This document shows positions 5,857 to 7,636 of a stretch of DNA of 7,636 nucleotides, in pieces (the first letter of the stretch is position 1; every line of letters starts with the position of its first letter). Position numbers and translations under genes: made by a program. The notes under the pieces were generated by a model. The model was not told where the DNA came from and ran no database searches. It saw only the letters and a list, made by a program, of their open reading frames with translations. The stretch lies in NCBI GenBank assembly GCA_019234175.1, contig JAFALP010000147.1:1-7636 (forward strand), read 5' to 3'. Source of the stretch: Actinomycetota bacterium (GTDB lineage Bacteria > Actinomycetota > Thermoleophilia > Gaiellales > Gaiellaceae).

Positions 5857-7636
5857 TCAGTGTGCTGAACGTGCGAGCGAGACGCGCCGCCGCGCCCGCC
5901 GCATCATCGTCGCCTGTGCCGACCGGACGCGCTCGTCCTTCTTCGCGCGCACACGCTCCCAGGTGCCGTCCGACTGCAGCTCCCACGCGCTGGAGTTGTC
6001 GGCGAGGAGCGTCTCCAACGTCGCAGCCAGCTCCGCCTGGATGGCGACGTCCTCGACGGGTGTGACCACCTCGACGCGGTGATCGAGGTTGCGCGGCATG
6101 AGGTCCGCGCTGCCGATGTAGTACGCGCTTCGATCACCGGCCTCGAAGAAGAAGACGCGGCTGTGCTCGAGGAAGCGGCCGAGCACGCTGCGCACGCGGA
6201 TGTTGTCGCTCAGGCCCGGGATGCCCGGCCGCAGCGAGCAGACGCCGCGCACGATCAGGTCGATGCGCGCGCCCGCGTCCGACGCGGCGTAGAGCTCGTC
6301 GATCACCTCGGTGTGCGTGAGCCCGTTCACCTTGATGCGGATGCGCGCCTTCCGTCCTGCGCGCGCCGCCTCCGCCACCTCGCGGATCTCCTCGACGAGA
6401 CGCTGTCGCAGCGCGAACGGCGCGACGAGCAGCTTGCGGAAGTGCGCGGGCCGGCCGAACCCGGTGACGTAGTTGAAGAGATCGGCGACGTCGGCGGCGA
6501 TGTCCTCGTCCGCGGTGAAGAGGCCGAAGTCCTCGTACTGGCGCGCGGTGACGCCGTTGTAGTTGCCGGTGCCGATGTGCACGTAGCGGCGGAGCGCGCC
6601 GCCTTCGCGGCGGACGACGAGCGTCATCTTCGCGTGGATCTTCATGGACGGGAACCCATACGCGACGTGCACGCCCGCCTGCTCCATCGCGCGCGCCCAT
6701 TCGATGTTGCGGCGCTCGTCGCCGCGCGCTTTCAGCTCGACGAGGCACACGGTCTGCTTGCCGTTCTCCGCCCCCTCGATGAGCGCCGGCACGAGCGGCG
6801 ACTCGTCGCTCGTGCGGTACACCGTCGACTTCAGCGCGATCACGTCGGGGTCCTGCGCGCATTCGTTCGCGAACGCCTCGAAGCTGGCGGCGAACGAGTC
6901 GTAGGGGTGATGGACGATGACGTCGCCGGCGCGGATGACGGTGAACTTCTCCTCTGCCTCCGCCGTCGCGAGCGGCGGCCGCGCGACGGGCACCCAGGGA
7001 TCGAGCTTCAGGTCGGGACGGTCGAGCTTCGTCAGCTCGCTCGCGTCCTCCAGGTCGATCATTCCCGTCACCGGATAGACGAGGTCGTCGGCGACGCGCA
7101 GACCCTGCTGCAGCCGCTCGCGGAGCCCGCGCGACATGGTGTTCATCACCTCGAGGCGCGTGACTTCGCCGAAGCGGCGGCGGCGCAGCTCCACCTCGAC
7201 CGCCTCGAGCAGGTCGTCGGCCTCGTCGGAGACCTCGAGGTCGGCGTCGCGCGTGACACGGAAGACCGAGCTCTCGACGATGTCCATTCCCGGGAAGAGC
7301 GTGGGGAGGAAGTGCGAAAGCACATGCTCGAGCGGCACGAACTTGGTTCCGCCGACGGGATAGAAGCGCGGCAGTCCCTCCGGGACCTTCACACGCGCGA
7401 AGCGCTCCTCGCCCGACTCCGGATCGCGCGCGAAGATGGCGAGGCTCACCGACAGCGCCGAGATGTAGGGGAACGGCTGGCCCGGACCGACGGCGAGCGG
7501 CGTCAGCACCGGATAGATCTCCTCCTCGTACCGGCGCTCGAGCTCCGCGCGCTCCTCCCCGTTCAAGCCCTCGACGCCGGTGACGTGGATTCCCTCCGCG
7601 GCCAGCGCCGGGCACAGCTCGTCCGCCCAGATGCGC
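5857..7636 (-). CDS. ppk1: Polyphosphate kinase 1 (PPK1), N-terminus beyond the window
   Basis: PPK1 reversibly polymerises the gamma phosphate of ATP into inorganic polyphosphate. The frame is open to the right edge and 592 residues are visible; full proteins have about 690-720, so roughly 100-130 are missing. The visible part begins inside the N-terminal region (RIWADELCPALAAEGI). It continues with YPVLTPLAVGPGQPFPYIS, then the catalytic C-terminal half. The autophosphorylated histidine is in SMKIHAKMTLV (His codon 6634-6636). The second conserved histidine is in YVHIGTGNYNG (codon 6577-6579). IALKSTVYRT, LVELKARGDERRNIEWA and SADLMPRNLDHRVEV are also typical. The C-terminus ends in a basic tail with many Arg. 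The enzyme is usually a membrane-associated tetramer. ppx follows on the same strand, the common ppk-ppx arrangement. The promoter lies outside the window. Confidence 0.97.
   Translation of the reverse strand, partial: RIWADELCPALAAEGIHVTGVEGLNGEERAELERRYEEEIYPVLTPLAVGPGQPFPYISALSVSLAIFARDPESGEERFARVKVPEGLPRFYPVGGTKFVPLEHVLSHFLPTLFPGMDIVESSVFRVTRDADLEVSDEADDLLEAVEVELRRRRFGEVTRLEVMNTMSRGLRERLQQGLRVADDLVYPVTGMIDLEDASELTKLDRPDLKLDPWVPVARPPLATAEAEEKFTVIRAGDVIVHHPYDSFAASFEAFANECAQDPDVIALKSTVYRTSDESPLVPALIEGAENGKQTVCLVELKARGDERRNIEWARAMEQAGVHVAYGFPSMKIHAKMTLVVRREGGALRRYVHIGTGNYNGVTARQYEDFGLFTADEDIAADVADLFNYVTGFGRPAHFRKLLVAPFALRQRLVEEIREVAEAARAGRKARIRIKVNGLTHTEVIDELYAASDAGARIDLIVRGVCSLRPGIPGLSDNIRVRSVLGRFLEHSRVFFFEAGDRSAYYIGSADLMPRNLDHRVEVVTPVEDVAIQAELAATLETLLADNSSAWELQSDGTWERVRAKKDERVRSAQATMMRRARRRVSLARSAH

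Noticed and set aside
6134..7615. Second minus-strand frame within ppk1
   Set aside because: Frame-shifted shadow of ppk1 with Arg/Ala-rich composition; PPK1 motifs continue unbroken in the other frame.

Overview
The window is very GC-rich DNA (roughly 70 % by eye) with almost all codons ending in G or C and dense gene packing. Protein content (a GlgE start, a MutT1-like Nudix enzyme, CYTH-CHAD, PPK1 and a short PPX/GppA enzyme) points to a high-GC actinobacterium. Thermoleophilia (Gaiellales/Solirubrobacterales) is my guess, but no phylogenetic marker settles it. I see no mobile elements, tRNA, rRNA or CRISPR, and no gene-free stretch longer than 150 bases. This looks like chromosomal metabolic DNA rather than a genomic island.

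Left part (1-1415), storage-glucan metabolism. The first 42 codons of glgE (maltosyltransferase, minus strand) run off the left edge. A compact malQ (4-alpha-glucanotransferase, plus strand) is transcribed away from it. The 76-base gap between them holds two short palindromes that could be operators.

Middle (1470-3085). One open frame joins an N-terminal membrane domain of the YbhN / lysylphosphatidylglycerol-synthase-TM (flippase-like) type to a complete C-terminal PHP metal-dependent phosphoesterase domain. A strong hairpin overlaps its stop codon and probably ends the left transcription unit.

Right part (3129-7636), inorganic polyphosphate. On the plus strand are a CYTH-CHAD protein and, overlapping it by four bases, a MutT1-like Nudix hydrolase. 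Converging on them from the right are ppk1 (polyphosphate kinase, N-terminus cut by the window edge) and ppx (exopolyphosphatase family). The Nudix and ppx stop codons share one CTAG. PPK1 makes polyphosphate, PPX-type enzymes degrade it, CHAD domains bind it, and CYTH and Nudix domains act on triphosphates or nucleotides carrying phosphate chains. I therefore read the four as one functional neighbourhood. An 11-base-period direct repeat resembling an actinobacterial PHO box lies between ppk1 and ppx, and a 12-base piece of it recurs upstream of the CYTH-CHAD gene, hinting at shared phosphate control.

The items most worth a second look are the membrane-PHP fusion, the compact MalQ, and the polyphosphate cluster with its shared upstream motif.
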